DNA of 64,000 nt from Riptortus pedestris. Its lineage: Eukaryota; Arthropoda; Insecta; Hemiptera; Alydidae. Under the pieces are notes generated by a model. It worked only from the letters and a program-made list of their open reading frames with translations. It was not told the origin of the DNA and did not search any database. The stretch lies in assembly GCA_019009955.1 (NCBI GenBank), contig CM032228.1, forward strand, positions 9,342,001 through 9,406,000, read 5' to 3'. Shown here in pieces: positions 1 to 10,807 of the stretch. Each line of letters begins with the position of its first letter. Position 1 is the stretch's first letter. The translations under genes were made by a program, and so were the position numbers.

Positions 1-1
1 A

Positions 2-269
2 AGTAAGTTACTTTTTGTCTACACTAGAATTTATCTAGAAACTAGAAATAATTTATATGGCAAAATAACGTTTGCCGGGTTATCTAGTATTAAAATAAAA
101 AAACAGCTTGAATATACAAAAACATACACATATTTAGGAGTACCATCCTTATCTTCAGGAAAATTAAATAAAGCAGTAGAACACTTTATTCAGAGATCTC
201 AGGTTGCAGAAGCCAAGGTCAGAGAGAACTTAGAAGAGGGAAGAGCGAAGCTTGGCAAACCAAAAAATG
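2..269 (+). pseudogene. LINE reverse transcriptase fragment, part 1
   Basis: Frame 2 is open from the window edge to the insertion point of the first HINE-like copy. It encodes a stretch with the motif YTYLGVPSLSSGKLNKA, which resembles the conserved YLGV block just after the catalytic region of non-LTR reverse transcriptases. No catalytic YxDD box is inside the window, so only the thumb/connection side is seen. The same element appears to resume at 879 after the HINE-like insertion and to end with a zinc knuckle near 1550. The clade is not assigned; a Jockey/I/R1-type LINE is likely. Confidence 0.5.
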
Positions 270-878
270 TCCGTCACGCAGGAGCGGCGTAAACTAAGCA
301 GATTTCCCACTTAATGTTTTACAATAGAGAAATCTGCCTACTAATAACAGTAGTAGTAACAAATCTCTAAACCAATTCACGAGGGAAGAACAGTTAGGGA
401 AACGGCCGAACTAGCTTTCGGCGGAAAGTCCCGAATATAGCCGACTTCTGCCGACCACATGCAATACAAATGCAAATATCTCAGTTAATATTCAAGATAG
501 AGAATAAATGTATAGAACAATATTTATAGTAAATTTAATTTGCAATAAGACCTATTCTATACAATTTTTCAATCCGACGCATAATAACGGAGATATTTCG
601 AATTCTCAAAAATCCCCACTCTAACCCCCCCCCTCCCACTTGTCCGATTTCATCCATTAACGAACTTGATCTGTCTTTTTACATAAAGCGTTTAAATATC
701 GAGTTTGGTAACGATCAAACAAAAATTGCGACCGCTAGAGCGATAAATGACATATATATAATTTTGAACGGATCTCATTTTCGTCATCTCCTGGGTAGGG
801 ACATTTGAAGACATTTTTCGAAAATCGCGTCATGAGTACGACCTCAATAGCTGATTTCCCTTAAGGGAACTCAGCTAA
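270..878 (+). mobile_element. HINE-like copy A (short core), inserted in LINE
   Basis: Both termini are present: TCCGTCACGCAGG at the 5' end and the terminal hairpin followed by CTAA at 875-878. The short core is recognisable (conserved CGAACTAGC, TTCGGCGGAAAGTCCCGAA and AAATATCTC motifs). The usual TA microsatellite is reduced to a few units near 750. The copy splits a LINE remnant into 2-269 and 879-1850. Confidence 0.85.
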
Positions 879-1850
879 TATCACTGTTTGAATCGATGGT
901 CTCTTCAACACTTCTCTATGCCGCATAAATTTGGAGTCCGAAATATTTAGATGCTATTGAGGTGGCACAAACTAAATCTTTTAAATATTTATATTTCTGA
1001 TCAAAATGTACTCCTGATTATATAGTCAGACTGGAATCAGGTCGTTGCCCGATAGCTATTCTTGTTTTAAAGAAAATAATTAACTTTTGTATAAAAATAT
1101 TATCCCTCCCAGAACATCGGTTGCCGTGCTGGTGCTTTGAAAAATTTGATGTTTTGGATACTAGGGAGTTTAGATGAATTTAACTGGGTTACTCACATTA
1201 AAACGTTAGCGGCTTCAAATTTTGTACAGGAATATCTTAACAATCTATCTAACCCTCAAACACAACTTGCTAATAAAAATAAAATAATATAGTAACAGCC
1301 AGAAATAATTTAGTTTTTAGAGATTGACCTGACAATTAAATCAAAACACAATCTCTTTTACAGACTATTCCTGTAACTTTTCACATCCGGAACCAGCGAA
1401 TTACTTTCAATTTAACGCGAGCATAGAAAAGTTAAGAACCATAAGCCAACTGAGAGACTGTAATAGCGAATACATTAAAATATCCCATTCAGGTAAAGCC
1501 CATGTCATAAAATCAGACGAAATATGTAAGTGGTGTAAAAAATACATTTATAATAGCCTGAAGCATGTAATGCTACATTGATTGACCTGCACTTGGAAAT
1601 CACAGACAACAATAATTGCAATTATATATAATTAAAAACAGGGACAAACTTTCATTGGAATTTATGCTAAATATTAACAATATTGAAAAGCTAAGTAACA
1701 TATATTACTTTATTAAGATTATATTATTGTCAGTCTTTTAACATTTAATTGTTGTTTTTTTCGTTTTTTCGGACATATTGTATATTGCATATGCATTGTT
1801 ATATATTACTTATATTATAAGAGTATTCAAAATTGTATTATAAATTATTT
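879..1850 (+). pseudogene. LINE remnant, part 2, with C-terminal zinc knuckle
   Basis: This is decayed coding sequence with many stops. Around 1429-1590 one frame reads through CKWCKKY...LKHVMLH-stop-LTC, matching the CX2C...HX4C zinc knuckle that follows reverse transcriptase in many LINEs. The expected last cysteine codon is replaced by TGA. The following AT-rich 200-300 bp would be the 3' end of the element. Family knowledge says this finger closes ORF2; that this is the continuation of 2-269 is inference from position and strand. Confidence 0.5.
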
Positions 1851-1856
1851 AAGTAG

Positions 1857-2412
1857 AGTTTGGTTTAGTTCGGTTGAGTTTTTTGTGCCAAATAAAATTG
1901 TTGACTTCCGCAGTAGTTTTTAACGTATAACTCATCTATACTTAGGTATACGACAAAAGTGTATATAACAAACGATACTCTAAATGACAAAATAAACAAC
2001 TTTTGTTATGTTCATATTTGCCGAAAAACCAATAGGAAACGAAATATCGCTATTTTTAATTTCAGGCCTCCCTTATAACCCCCACTCCTGCCCGTCCCTA
2101 GAAATGTTAGTATGGCTTATTATAAGGAAATTGTTAGTATTAATTCACATAGCGAGTTTGGTTTAGTTCGGTTGAGTCTTTTGTGCCAAATAAAATTGTG
2201 GACTCCCGCTATAGTTTTTAGCGTATAACTCATTTATACTTACGTATAAGACAAAAGTGCATATAACAAAAGTTACTCTAAATTACGAAATAAACAACTT
2301 TTGTTATGTTCATATTTGCTGAAAAAGCAATAGGAAACGAAATATCGCTATTTTTAATTTCAGGCCTCCCTTATAACCCCCACTCCTGTTCGTCTTAGAG
2401 AATATTAATATA
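1857..2412 (+). repeat. RTE-like retroposon tail, two tandem units
   Basis: Two tandem units of about 297 bp both begin GAGTTTGGTTTAGTTCGGTTG and contain AACTTTTGTTATGTTCATAT and CAGGCCTCCCTTATAACC. Related copies occur on the minus strand at 3781-4650 and on the plus strand at 20425-21300 and 32697-33310. The sequences resemble RTE-type LINE 3' regions; no coding capacity is visible. Confidence 0.6.
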
Positions 2413-2689
2413 GCCTAAAGTCTAAGTGGGGCTACCTTACGATACTAACATTAAATGGCCAAACCCCTGGCAACGCCCATGTATTTATGCCAAAATAAAT
2501 TAATAAAAAAAAATATTCAAACATATTATCATTATTGCAGGTGAGCTTACTCTAAAGGCTTTTGGAATAAACAATTAATGTTCATTATTACATATCCCTT
2601 TTAAACCATAATGACAAAATTCTTTTTTGGAAAACTGAACGAAAAATTCATTTTGTTTTCTTAGTTGGTATTGTGGCAGGTGGAAGTGA

Positions 2690-2815
2690 CTTATATTGCA
2701 GGCCTGATCAAAAAGGTCAAAATTCCACAATAACAATTTATTGAAGCGTCAGAGCGCTTTCGACGCAGTGCATCATCGTCGGTGACCTAACGACATGCAT
2801 GTCACCTGAAGGGCC
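2690..2815 (-). mobile_element. Penelope-like 3' end relic
   Basis: The minus strand reads GATGATGCACTGCGTCGAAA followed by an AATAAA-containing tail and a pyrimidine-rich end. This resembles, in layout and partly in sequence, the 3' end of the Penelope-like element at 11744-12240 (CTGAGGATGGAGCGTTGACT, then a TTGGCC/GATC-rich end). It is only a short relic and the assignment is tentative. Confidence 0.3.
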
Positions 2816-3780
2816 CTAGGACCAGACTCCTACATTATTTTAGGCCTTGTCTCACAATTAAAACTACACATCAGTTATTGATTCGTGCATGGCCCACTAA
2901 GGTTCACTACTCCATCTTCTTTCTTCAAACAATCTGTGCTTTTGTAGTCGAAAGAACTAATTTTGTGTTTCTTGGATAGATTATTACTGTGGTAATTAAT
3001 GAAATATAGAAAACGACCCGAGACCCAAAAAGTTGGTCAAAAGGACCAACATGAAGCGACTCATCAAATGTCCGTCACCCAGGGGCTGCGAAAACAAAGC
3101 AGATTTCCCACTTAAAAATTCATTGCAATAGAGAAATCTGCATACACATGGTAACACTTAATCTCACGGTGGCATTGAGTTATTATTAGTATACATATAA
3201 ATACAAACGGTAATGAGAAATCTTTCAGTTAATTTTAATAAGCTCCCAACGGAAGCAGCTTCTGAAATGTAAACGAAAAGGTCAGCCAAATACTCAGAGC
3301 TTAACAGATAGATAGACATATACTTCACCGGAAAGAAACACAATTACTTAAATATATATGAATATAACATATTAACTTTATTGCAAACTATTTACTATAT
3401 CTAGTACTGAAATTTATAATGAATAATTGCATATATCTTACAAAGTAGAAGCTTACACCAGTCTCTAAACGAATTTCACGACAGCCGAACAGAACTGACA
3501 AAGTCGATCTCATCTCGTCCGTTATCCGCACACACTTAATAAAAATGCAAATATCTCGGTTAATATTCAAGATAGAGAATAAATGTATAGAACAATATTT
3601 ATAGTACATTTAATTTTCAAAAAGATTTATTCTATACAATTTTTCTATCTAACGTATAGTAAAGGAAATAATTCGAATTTTCGAAAATCCCTCCTCTTAA
3701 CCCTCCCACTGGTCCAATTTCAGCCATTAATGAACTTGATCTTTCTTCAAACAAATATATATATCTTTATATATATATAA

Positions 3781-4645
3781 TTCTAGCGTACGTGTGTATG
3801 TCACTGAACTCCTCCTAGACGGATGGTCCGATTTGATTGAATTTTTAAATACGCGTTCGAGTGACGCCCCGGATGGTTTAGCGCCGCAGATCGGCCAGGC
3901 AGATGGAGCAGGAGTGGGGGTCGTGAGGGTGGCCTGAAATTAAAAATAGCCGTATTTCGTTTCCTATTGGTTTTTCGGCAAATATGCACAGAATAAGAGT
4001 TGTTTATGTTGTTATTTTGAGTAACTTTTGTCATGTTCAATTTTGTCGTATATTAAAGTATAAACGAGATATACACTAAAAAAGTAAAGAGGGGCCAACA
4101 ATTTTATTGTCTCCGGTCGAAGGGCGAAGGGCGAGGTTATTGGAAATGTAATGAAATGTTAATATGTTTGTCTAATGTATACCCTTAGAGTTTAAGTATG
4201 TCATCTAAATAAAGATGTTTTCAGCTGCGAGAGGTTTTCACTTTCAGACATTGTTATTTATTGTCCAAATTTATTTTAATTTGATTTGAATTTTGCAATT
4301 ATTTTTTATTCTTTATTTATATTTATGTATTTCCATTATTGTTGTTGAGGGTTTTGATTTATATAAATTTTTGGTCTACAACTGTTTGTTTTTAAGGACG
4401 TGTAGTGCGCATTCTACCAGATAATCATAGAACTAAAATGTCTTCCTTTCCTTCTCTCATTTTTCCTTTTCTTCTTGCGTGCCATGTTTTTGCTATATTT
4501 TATTTACTATTTGATTTTAGGCAAACGTGCAGAAGATTTGACGTGCGGAAACGTGGTAGAAGATTTTTTTTAAACATAATATTATTAAATTTAATATCCT
4601 AATCGCTTGATATATCATGCAGGACAACGTCTGCCGGGTCCGCTA

Positions 4646-4650
<5 letters not shown>
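3781..4650 (-). mobile_element. RTE-like repeat inserted in (TA)n
   Basis: On the minus strand the element runs from CTAGCGGACCCGGCAGACG (near 4644) to AGGAGTTCAGTGACATACAC (near 3800), with (TA)n at both edges. It contains the same TTTTGTTAT/GGCCTCC block as the repeats at 1857-2412. The AAATCGG-CC-CCGTCTAGG motif resembles the 3' tails of RTE-clade LINEs. No intact reading frame is present. It is either non-autonomous or internally deleted. Confidence 0.6.
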
Positions 4651-4720
<70 letters not shown>

Positions 4721-4721
4721 C
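4644..4721. repeat. (TA)n microsatellite
   Basis: About 35 TA units, with a single TG interruption, mark the microsatellite slot of HINE-like copy B on the far side of the RTE-like insertion. Similar TA tracts occupy the same slot in nearly every HINE-like copy of the window and are not listed individually. Confidence 0.95.
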
Positions 4722-4837
4722 ATAGTTTTTAACGGAACCATTTTCGTCGATCGATGGACTTTTGAAGAAAAATTTCGAAAATTGTGTTATGAGTACGACC
4801 TCAATAGCTGATTTCCCGTAAGGGAAATCCGCTAAAA

Positions 4838-4906
4838 AGATCTTTTGAAGGAGTTATTAAGGGGCGTGGCAGACCAGCAAGGCGAACACCTCAACATTGG
4901 ATATTT
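4838..4906 (+). pseudogene. Possible LINE C-terminal fragment between two HINE-like tails
   Basis: The 70 bp between two outward copies translate as GVIKGRGRPARRTPQHW, resembling the RGRP-rich stretch near the C-terminus of some LINE ORF2 proteins. Too short to classify. Confidence 0.25.
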
Positions 4907-5643
4907 TTAGCAGATTTCCCTTAAGGGAAATCAGCTATTGAGGTTGTACTCATGACGGAATTTTCGAAATTTATCTTCAAATGTCCATCGATCCTAACTA
5001 GTAGATGACGAAAATGAGGTCCGTTCAAAACTGTATATATATATCTATATATATATATATATCTATCTATCTATCTATCTATCTATATATTTGTCTGTTA
5101 CCGCTCTAGCGGTCGCAATTTTTGTTTGATCGTTACCAAACTCGATATTTAGTCGTTTTATGTAAAAAGAAAGATCAAGTTCGTTAACGGCTGAAATCGG
5201 ATCACAGAGAGGGGGGGTTTAGAGGGGAGGATTTCCGAAAATTCGAAATATCTCCGTTACTATTCGTCGGATCGAAAAATTGTACAGAATCAATCTTATT
5301 GCAAATTAAATTTACTATAAATATTGTTCTATACATTTATTCTGTATCTTGAATATTAACCGAGATATTTGCATTTGTATTCTGCGTGTGGTACCAGTAG
5401 GCTATGTTCGGACTTTCCGCCGAGAGCTCTGGCGGCCTTTTCCATAACTATCCGTCCCTCGTGAATAGGTTTAGAGGTTAGGTTAACTGTGTTTCGGGGC
5501 TAGAAACTACTGGGTTATTACGCCCTAAATAATGTTTTAGGTTTAGAGGTTTCTTTCTATTACAGTTGTTATTAGGCAGATTTCTCTATTGTAAAATTTC
5601 ACGTGGGAAATCTGCTTAGTTTACGCAGCCCCTGCGTGACGGA
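4907..5643 (-). mobile_element. HINE-like copy C (short core with 85-bp insertion)
   Basis: Both termini are intact. The 3' hairpin (GATTTCCCTTAAGGGAAATC) is at 4911-4933 and GTGACGGA ends at 5643. The microsatellite slot holds (TA)n plus (CTAT)n at 5034-5090. Positions about 5469-5549 carry an extra block shared with copies at 30795 and 51408. It lies tail-to-tail with copy B, 71 bp apart. Confidence 0.9.
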
Positions 5644-6400
5644 CTTTTTTTCGATTCTCCTATGTTGAAGGTCTTTCTTTTACCTGACTACATTGTAAGG
5701 TATATTTTTTATTTATGCCTTATGATAAGAAAAAGAACACCAAAATATGATTTTTTCTAATTTTTTTTGTTATTATATTTGTAATTGGTTGTAATGGTTA
5801 TTTGAAAAATAAATAAAATGCATCAACTGTTTCCTTTTTCCCTAATTTTTGTTTCCGTTTTCTCTTGTAGATTGAGATGAATCCAATTTATTCTAAAAGA
5901 GATTGGTATTTGGAAAACTATACAAATTCGTACAAACAATTTTCGATGTAGTTTAAAACCTTCTTAGTATATAATAATGGGTTCTAATAAAAAATCGCCT
6001 CAAATATGCATATTGTTGTATTTTACGAGTATAAAAAATACACGAGACGAGTCTTCTCGTCTCTTGTATAAATGTTATTCACTGAATTTCGATGAAAACG
6101 TTTATACAGCCATGATTTTTAGAAGATGGATTCCGTCTTAAAAATTATAGAAATTAAAGCTAGGGAAAAGGAGTTTCCAAGATAAAAGTTAGATTAGCTT
6201 AAAAAGTATTCTGTTACATGTAGATAGATATATATCCCAAAGTATAGAGCGAAAAAAATAAATGTATGACAACTAGTATTAACATTATAAATAAATAAAT
6301 AAAAGGGGAGCTCAGGTACTTGGCTGTTGAAAAACCTCGTCCTAAGAGAATCCACATACCTAGGTATCCATAGAATTAGGGAAAACGGGAATATATATAT

Positions 6401-6470
<70 letters not shown>

Positions 6471-7090
6471 TGTGTATGTATGTAATAATTTTGTCTTTAG
6501 AGGACAGCAATTGTATATTTTATAATACCTTATGCAATATTGGCTTTAAATTGTATCTATTTTATTTTATATATATGCAGATCCGCATTGTTAGTTACTG
6601 ACAATATCCAATGAAGGTCAAAATTTACTTGTATAACATAAATGGAATAAAAAAAATGACTTTGTCATTTCTACTACTTGAAATGATTTGATTAATAAGT
6701 AATCTCCATTATAGCGGTGAGTTTTAATAAATCAATAAATAATTGAAAGTATAAAAGGTACCAAGACATTGCAAGTGGATAATCTTAGTCAACATTACGA
6801 ATGCGAAATTTGTAATAATTAGTACAATTTTTTGTATATTTTAAAATGTTTATTGAAACTTCTTTGTTTAATGCTAAAATCTCTAATAAGTGTGCACCCT
6901 TACAACATTAATCTAAAGTCTAGATATACATGGCGAAGAGAGAATTTGTACAGCGAAACCTTGGTAGAAAAAAAAGAATCAGCACACAAAAATCGTGACC
7001 TAACATCTTGAGGCTTCATAGGTACATAACACCTTTGCTACATTCAGACTGACCCTATAGATTAATTTAAAGTAACTAATTTAATTAATT
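5644..7090. other. AT-rich region without recognised genes
   Basis: I see no coding signal, RNA gene or known repeat here apart from the GT tract at 6403-6475. The short open frames present have AT-driven composition and no recognisable motifs. Confidence 0.6.
6403..6475. repeat. (TG)n microsatellite
   Basis: A run of about 33 TG units, nearly pure, ending in TCTGTGTATG. It has Z-DNA potential. It is not inside a HINE-like copy, unlike most dinucleotide tracts in the window. Confidence 0.95.
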
Positions 7091-7317
7091 TCATTATTAT
7101 TATTTATTAACTTCCACTTTTTACAACTAAGACTAATTGGGACGGGTTATGTACAGGTTACCACCCTTTTCTAGCCAGGGTGGGATTTAGGATGTTATTT
7201 AATGAATTTCGTCACTAAATAATTTCCTTTACCCAGGCGGGAATCGAACTCGCCACTCTAGTTTTACCATGTGAGATAATGGTCAACGCTTTAACTCACG
7301 TGGCTAACCTGAGCCCT
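7091..7317 (-). mobile_element. tRNA-derived SINE, copy 1
   Basis: On the minus strand the element starts GGGCTCAGGTTAGCCACGTG, contains a tRNA B-box-like GAGTTCGATTCCCG, and ends with an ATAATAATAATGA tail. The body includes CACCCTGGCTAGAAAAGGG. It is one of four copies in the window (also 34453, 40918 and 54079). The B box and 3' microsatellite tail are standard for pol III SINEs; the parental tRNA is not determined. Confidence 0.75.
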
Positions 7318-8012
7318 AATTTTAAATAACATTTAATTTTAAATAAATTTAAAAATAATATATTAAACTTCTATTAAAATAATATATTAAACTCCCAACA
7401 AAGGTCTGTTATTCTGGGCAAACATTTTCAAAAAAATAATTACTATTAGGATTTTTCATTACTCTCTTGCAGCTATTTTACCCTCCTTATATTATAAACC
7501 ACAAATTTACTATCAGCACTATTTGATATTAATGTTTATTTTCATGGTCATTTATGTTGAGGTGTGAAGTCAAAAGAGTGGAACTTTAACATTCTTTAGT
7601 CAACGACGTATTGCACTACCGTTGTATTATAAGTAAATATAATGTTAACTTATAAGATAAACTGATTGAGTGAGACAATAAAGATGTAAAAGGATATTTG
7701 GAACATTGGACAACTTCAAAATGAAATAATGGACTAGTTTATGTATCCTATATAATATATTCTAGGCAGCATCCCATTTTTTAATAAAATATAAATCTTA
7801 GTAGGAGAGAATTACTATTAATAAAAATAGTGGTGGAAGCTATAGTTCCACATATTATGATTTGATTCTATATTATAAAATAATTTATTAATTCCTTCAA
7901 CGTCTGTCATTGTTGACTTATATAAATTATATGGTTTTTAATGATGGTAAAAGTCTACATTTGTTTGTAATCGATAATTGACGAAAATGACGAAGTAGAG
8001 GTAAAGACTCAC
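7318..8012. other. AT-rich region without recognised genes
   Basis: No gene or known repeat is seen. A short duplicated motif (AAAATAATATATTAAACT) occurs twice near 7350-7392. On the minus strand this region would be the intron downstream of the candidate exon at 8013-8108. Confidence 0.5.
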
Positions 8013-8108
8013 CTGATACAAGCAGCACTCAAGACGGCGTGTACACTACTGGAGTCTGTCTGGAGCTGCTCTTGGCGGGAGAAACGATCTCTCCCGAACA
8101 TTTCCGAG
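8013..8108 (-). CDS. Candidate internal exon of an unidentified host gene
   Basis: On the minus strand a 96-bp segment is bounded by TTTCAG upstream and the consensus donor CAG/GTGAGT downstream (8012-8007). Only one of three frames is open, and it encodes SEMFGRDRFSRQEQLQTDSS followed by SVHAVLSAACI. The segment is visibly GC-richer than its surroundings and uses many C/G third positions, as expected for constrained coding sequence. The exon is symmetric (split codons at both ends, length divisible by three). An AAATG start lies inside (codon 3), so it could instead be a first coding exon. The upstream pyrimidine tract is weak. I do not recognise the protein, and no partner exon is evident in the window. 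Confidence 0.45.
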
Positions 8109-8193
8109 CTGAAACGATGTTATTGAAGTTTCAGGAGTCCTCTCTTTTTTTTTTTAACACGAATAACCTATACTCATATGTTATAAATACGTT

Positions 8194-8317
8194 TTAGCAG
8201 TTGATCAGCTATTGAGGTCGTACTCATGAAGCGATTTTCGAAATTTTTCTTCAAATGTCCATCGATCCTACCTAGAAGATGATGAAAATGAGGTCCGTTC
8301 CAAATTCCATATATATA

Positions 8318-8384
<67 letters not shown>

Positions 8385-8834
8385 CCATTACCGCTCTAGC
8401 GGTCGCAATTATTGTTTAATCGTTACTTCATTTTTTCATTTTTATGAAGTCTGTGGGACGTGGTCGGGTATGGTTCGGATTAGTTCGGCCGTTTCCGTGA
8501 CTGTTCGGTCTGGTGGAAGCTTCTTCTAACCTTACCTGTCGTTTCAAACCTTACTTTACCTTCTTTACTTTGTGAGATTTATGCAAATACGTTCTGTTCA
8601 TCCGCGCCCCCCCCCTTCTTTAATTCTTGGACTACTAAAATTTGAGTTATTAAAATATAAATTGTTCTTAACATTCAGAAGCCGTATCAGTTGGGAATTT
8701 ATTAAAATTAACTGAAAGACTTATTACCGTTTGTATTTACTCACGGTGGTGTTGTGTTACCAGTATGCAAATTTCTCTATTGCTGAACTTCGCGTGGGAA
8801 ATCTGCGTAGTTTACGCAGCACCTGCGTGACGGA
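8194..8834 (-). mobile_element. HINE-like copy D
   Basis: The 3' end has lost part of its hairpin (TTAGCAGTTGATCAGCTATTG), while the 5' end GTGACGGA at 8834 is intact. The microsatellite slot contains (TA)n followed by (GT)n at 8300-8385. It abuts a fragment of a hAT-like element that begins immediately after its 5' end. Confidence 0.85.
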
Positions 8835-8835
8835 C

Positions 8836-8986
8836 TTTAATTACATTGTCGTATAATTTCATGCCTGATATCTATCATTAAAAAATAGGAATACAACTTT
8901 AAAATTAACTACTTTTAAAAGCAGCCCGCGAACATATTTTCCCACTATGGTTTGGCCCGCAACATGTCCAAGGTTGCCCATACCTG
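8836..8986 (-). mobile_element. hAT-like element fragment
   Basis: On the minus strand it begins CAGGTATGGGCAACCTTGGA and continues with GGGCCAAACCATAGTG and TGCTTTTAAAAGTAG. This matches the left end of the longer copy at 23325-23835. It is cut off at the 5' end of HINE-like copy D. Confidence 0.6.
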
Positions 8987-9120
8987 GTCTATATCATACT
9001 CAGTATGTAACCATTTATTCAATTCTAATGTTCATATTCATTAATTGCTCAAATCGCACCAGAAATACGGCTGAGGGGATGGGCGAGATGGCGACAGAAA
9101 ATGTAAATATATAAATCGTG

Positions 9121-9895
9121 TCAGTCACGCAGAGGCTGCGTAAACTAAGCAGACTTCCTTAGAGAAGCTTAACAATAGATAAATCAACATACAGGCAACA
9201 CAACACCACCGTGAATATTAAATGAATAAGTCCAACGGTAATGAGAAATCATAAGTCAATTTTAATGGCCTCCCGACCGGAAGCGTCTGAAATGTAAACC
9301 AACAGGTATGCGAACGGCTCACCGGAAAGAACAACAATAACTGAAACACATCGGAATATAACAAATTAATTTTATTGAAAACTATGTACTCTCAGTCAAT
9401 CAAATTTCAATAGTACAAAACCTTAAGAGGGGGGGGGGGGCGTCACCAGAATATATTTAGATGTATCTCGTATAATAAGGGTCCCTTGAAAAATAATATT
9501 TGGTATTTAAGCTTCGAATAATATGGTTTAATATATAACAGAATATTGTTTATGTGACATGAGTAGAAGTGGAGGTTTGCTGAAGGCTGAAAACTGAAAA
9601 ATGCAAATATCTCGGTTAATGTTCCAGATAGGGAACAAATATATATATATATATATATGTATATATAATTTTTATAGAACGTGTAATTTACAATAAGATT
9701 TCTTCAATACAATTTTTCGATCCGATGTATAGTAACAGAGATATTTCGACTTATCGAAATGCCTCCCCTTTAAACCCCCCTCCTATGGGCTGATTTCAGC
9801 CATTAACGAAATAGATCTTTCTTTTTACATAAAACGATTAAATATCGAGTTTGGTAACGATAAAATAATAATTGCGACCGCTAGAGTGGTAACAG

Positions 9896-9937
<42 letters not shown>

Positions 9938-10138
9938 CAATAATAATAATAAAGCCTTTTTATTAACAGCTGGATATAAAATAAAGAATATAAAAATCAT
10001 AATAAATAACGTAAAAATCACATTCTCTTTTTCTTCATTGAACAAAATTATCTAATGAATTATAATTAACTTTTTTTATGTAGTGTCTTTATTTTATTAG
10101 CATTTCAAATATGCCACTGCCAAGGCCTCCCTTGATGG

Positions 10139-10195
<57 letters not shown>

Positions 10196-10305
10196 TTTGA
10201 ACGGAGCTCATTTTCGTCATCTTCTAGGTCGGATCGATGGACATTTGAAGAAAAGGTCATGAGTACGACCTCAATAGCTGATTTCTCTGAAGGGAAATCG
10301 GCTAA
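9121..10305 (+). mobile_element. HINE-like copy E (long core)
   Basis: The 5' end is degraded (TCAGTCACGCAGAGGCTGCG) and the 3' hairpin is altered (CTCTGAAGGG) but ends GGCTAA. A G11 run at 9428-9439 sits in the long core. The TA slot is split by a 208-bp insertion (9932-10139), with TA tracts on both sides. Confidence 0.8.
9932..10139 (-). mobile_element. Insertion with ATT-repeat tail inside TA tract
   Basis: This fragment lies between two TA tracts of HINE-like copy E. On the minus strand it starts GTACCCATCAAGGGAGGCCT, contains AATAAAATAAAG, and ends in a TTATTATTATTG tail. The tailed, non-coding nature suggests a 5'-truncated retroposon 3' end; the family is unknown. Confidence 0.4.
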
Positions 10306-10807
10306 AAGATGATTTGTCAACGGGAACAATATCAATGAAAGCACAGATACAATATTTAGGCCGCTGAAATGCTAAAAATGAACTGAGAATGGTAGATTAA
10401 TGGACACTCCATTCGGGCTCAGTGACAAAGAATATGAAACCATAAAAATTATAATAAAAAAGACATGATAATAAAATTAATAAAATAATAATAATGAGAG
10501 AAAGTAAATGTCTCATATGTCAATAAAAATTAAAATAAACCTACCATGACTTCGTCAGTGATCGTTAATACCTGAACTTTTCCAGGACTTCATAAATGGA
10601 ATCTAAATGTAGGGACTGTTCAGGTGTACGGACATATTAACAAACAAGTATGGAAGTTGGTTATTAACTTCCCCCGACTAAAGTTAATAGCCAACAACTA
10701 GACTACATAAAAGTCCGACACTAGTCATCTCATCACAGAATTTATTTCCTATTCCTCCCGAAGTAAAAGGCTAGCAGGATATAAAATAAACAGGAACTGA
10801 AATTTAA
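10306..10807. other. Region upstream of Penelope-like ORF
   Basis: No gene is recognised. It is AT-rich, with a moderately GC-richer part from about 10550. It may include decayed 5' coding sequence of the Penelope-like element, but I could not follow the frame beyond the in-frame stop at 10805-10807. Confidence 0.4.

Larger units (their letters stand above)
3071..4835 (+). mobile_element. HINE-like copy B (long core) with nested RTE-like element
   Basis: The 5' end is TCCGTCACCCAGGGGCTGCG and the 3' end is the hairpin (with CCCGTAAGGG as loop variant) plus GCTAA. The core is interrupted inside its TA microsatellite by a minus-strand RTE-like repeat (3781-4650); TA tracts lie on both sides of the insert. 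The length without the insert is about 0.9 kb, normal for the long-core type. Confidence 0.85.

Noticed and set aside
9428..9439. G-quadruplex promoter element
   Set aside because: It is a single homopolymer run at a fixed position in a repeat family, not a set of spaced G tracts near a gene.
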